Assembly (NCBI GenBank): GCA_031275955.1
Contig: JAISNZ010000082.1
Location: 1-5,549 of the forward strand
Direction: 5' to 3'
DNA from: Desulfovibrio sp.
Lineage (GTDB): Bacteria > Desulfobacterota > Desulfovibrionia > Desulfovibrionales > Desulfovibrionaceae
DNA length: 5,549 nucleotides
Shown one piece after another: positions 5,148 through 5,549 of the stretch (position 1 is its first letter; each line of letters starts with the position of its first letter). Both the position numbers and the translations under genes were made by a program. The notes under the pieces were generated by a model. The model saw only the letters and a program-made list of their open reading frames with translations, was not told the DNA's origin and made no database searches.

Positions 5148-5549
5148 ATGAAGCGGAAAAAAATTTTCTTTCTCGGCGCCATGGCGGTTATCCCGGGACT
5201 TTTCGTCCTCTGGGCGGTTTTCTCCCGGAGCGCCTTCTTTCGCGCCGTGGTCACGGACAATGCCTATGTTCAGGCCGAGATCACGGCAATCGCGCCGCAA
5301 GTGGCCGGTTATCTGACGGAGGCGCCTGCGGGCGACAACCGGAAGGTCAAGGCGGGAGAACTTCTTTTTGCAGTTGATCAGCGCGCGTATGCGGCCAGGG
5401 TTGATCAGGCCGGGGCCAATATCCTGGCGGCGGAAGCCGCCATTGCCCATGCCCGGGCCGCCGGCGCGCTGCAGCATGCCCTTGTCCGCCAGGCGGAGGC
5501 GCAGCTCGCTTCCGCGGCGGCCGTTCAAACACATGCGGATCAGGAATAT
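5148..5549 (+). CDS. EmrA/HlyD-family membrane-fusion protein (efflux adaptor), N-terminal part
   Basis: The first 134 residues of a periplasmic adaptor; the frame is open to the window end. Seen: short basic N-terminus (MKRKK), a single membrane anchor (about 6-26), then TDNAYVQAEITAIAPQVAGY (36-55), the EmrA-type signature of the first beta-barrel/lipoyl half, continuing through VKAGELLFAVD (67-77). From about 80 to the edge the sequence is Ala/Gln/Glu-rich (DQAGANILAAEAAIAHARAA) and should form the first arm of the coiled-coil hairpin that reaches towards an outer-membrane channel. The start has AGAGG (5136-5140) 7 nt upstream. Family members work with an inner-membrane pump, often of the MFS (EmrB) type, whose gene would be expected just beyond the edge. 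The upstream repressor and paired operators indicate inducible expression. Substrate unknown. Confidence 0.9.
   Translation, partial: MKRKKIFFLGAMAVIPGLFVLWAVFSRSAFFRAVVTDNAYVQAEITAIAPQVAGYLTEAPAGDNRKVKAGELLFAVDQRAYAARVDQAGANILAAEAAIAHARAAGALQHALVRQAEAQLASAAAVQTHADQEY

Noticed and set aside
5043..5534. Extension of the TetR-type frame upstream to 5534
   Set aside because: It runs antisense through the adaptor gene and the promoter region; TetR length, ribosome binding site and operators place the start at 5042.

Overview
The window is GC-rich and densely coding. It carries five minus-strand genes read from right to left, a sixth minus-strand regulator, and the start of one plus-strand gene at the right edge. 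No rRNA, tRNA, CRISPR array, insertion sequence or origin was seen. The proteins look like those of a Gram-negative bacterium: there is a lipobox lipoprotein, an EmrA/HlyD-type periplasmic adaptor, HisA and HisB. The wording of HisB and the DUF401 permease reminds me of Desulfovibrionaceae (sulfate reducers or relatives). That assignment is inference from memory of the families, not a computed result.

Layout. (i) 1-120: short region with a possible start of a minus-strand gene that leaves the window. (ii) 121-786 (-): PmtA-like SAM-dependent methyltransferase. (iii) 787-946: 160-bp gap with two helically phased A/T tracts. (iv) 947-2257 (-): DUF401 multi-pass membrane protein. (v) 2258-2308: 51-bp AT-rich gap with a perfect 10-bp inverted repeat. 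(vi) 2309-4289 (-): a compact unit hisB - lipoprotein - hisA. Its junctions are a 1-nt stop/start overlap (TGATG) and a 4-nt overlap (GTGA), so the three are probably translationally coupled. (vii) 4290-4403: 114-bp gap without a clear promoter or terminator. (viii) 4404-5042 (-): TetR/AcrR-family repressor. (ix) 5043-5147: divergent promoter region with two near-identical palindromic operators 29 bp apart. (x) 5148-5549 (+): N-terminal part of an EmrA-like membrane-fusion protein, cut by the window end.

How they work together. HisB and HisA catalyse two steps of histidine biosynthesis, and the lipoprotein locked between them has no obvious place in that pathway. The TetR gene and the adaptor gene form a classic divergent regulator/efflux module: the repressor probably binds the paired palindromes and shuts both promoters until a ligand releases it. 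The pump subunit and any outer-membrane channel would lie beyond the right edge.

I do not see a wholly new system. The points most worth following are the lipoprotein coupled into the his operon, the paired TetR operators, and the perfect inverted repeat in front of the DUF401 gene.
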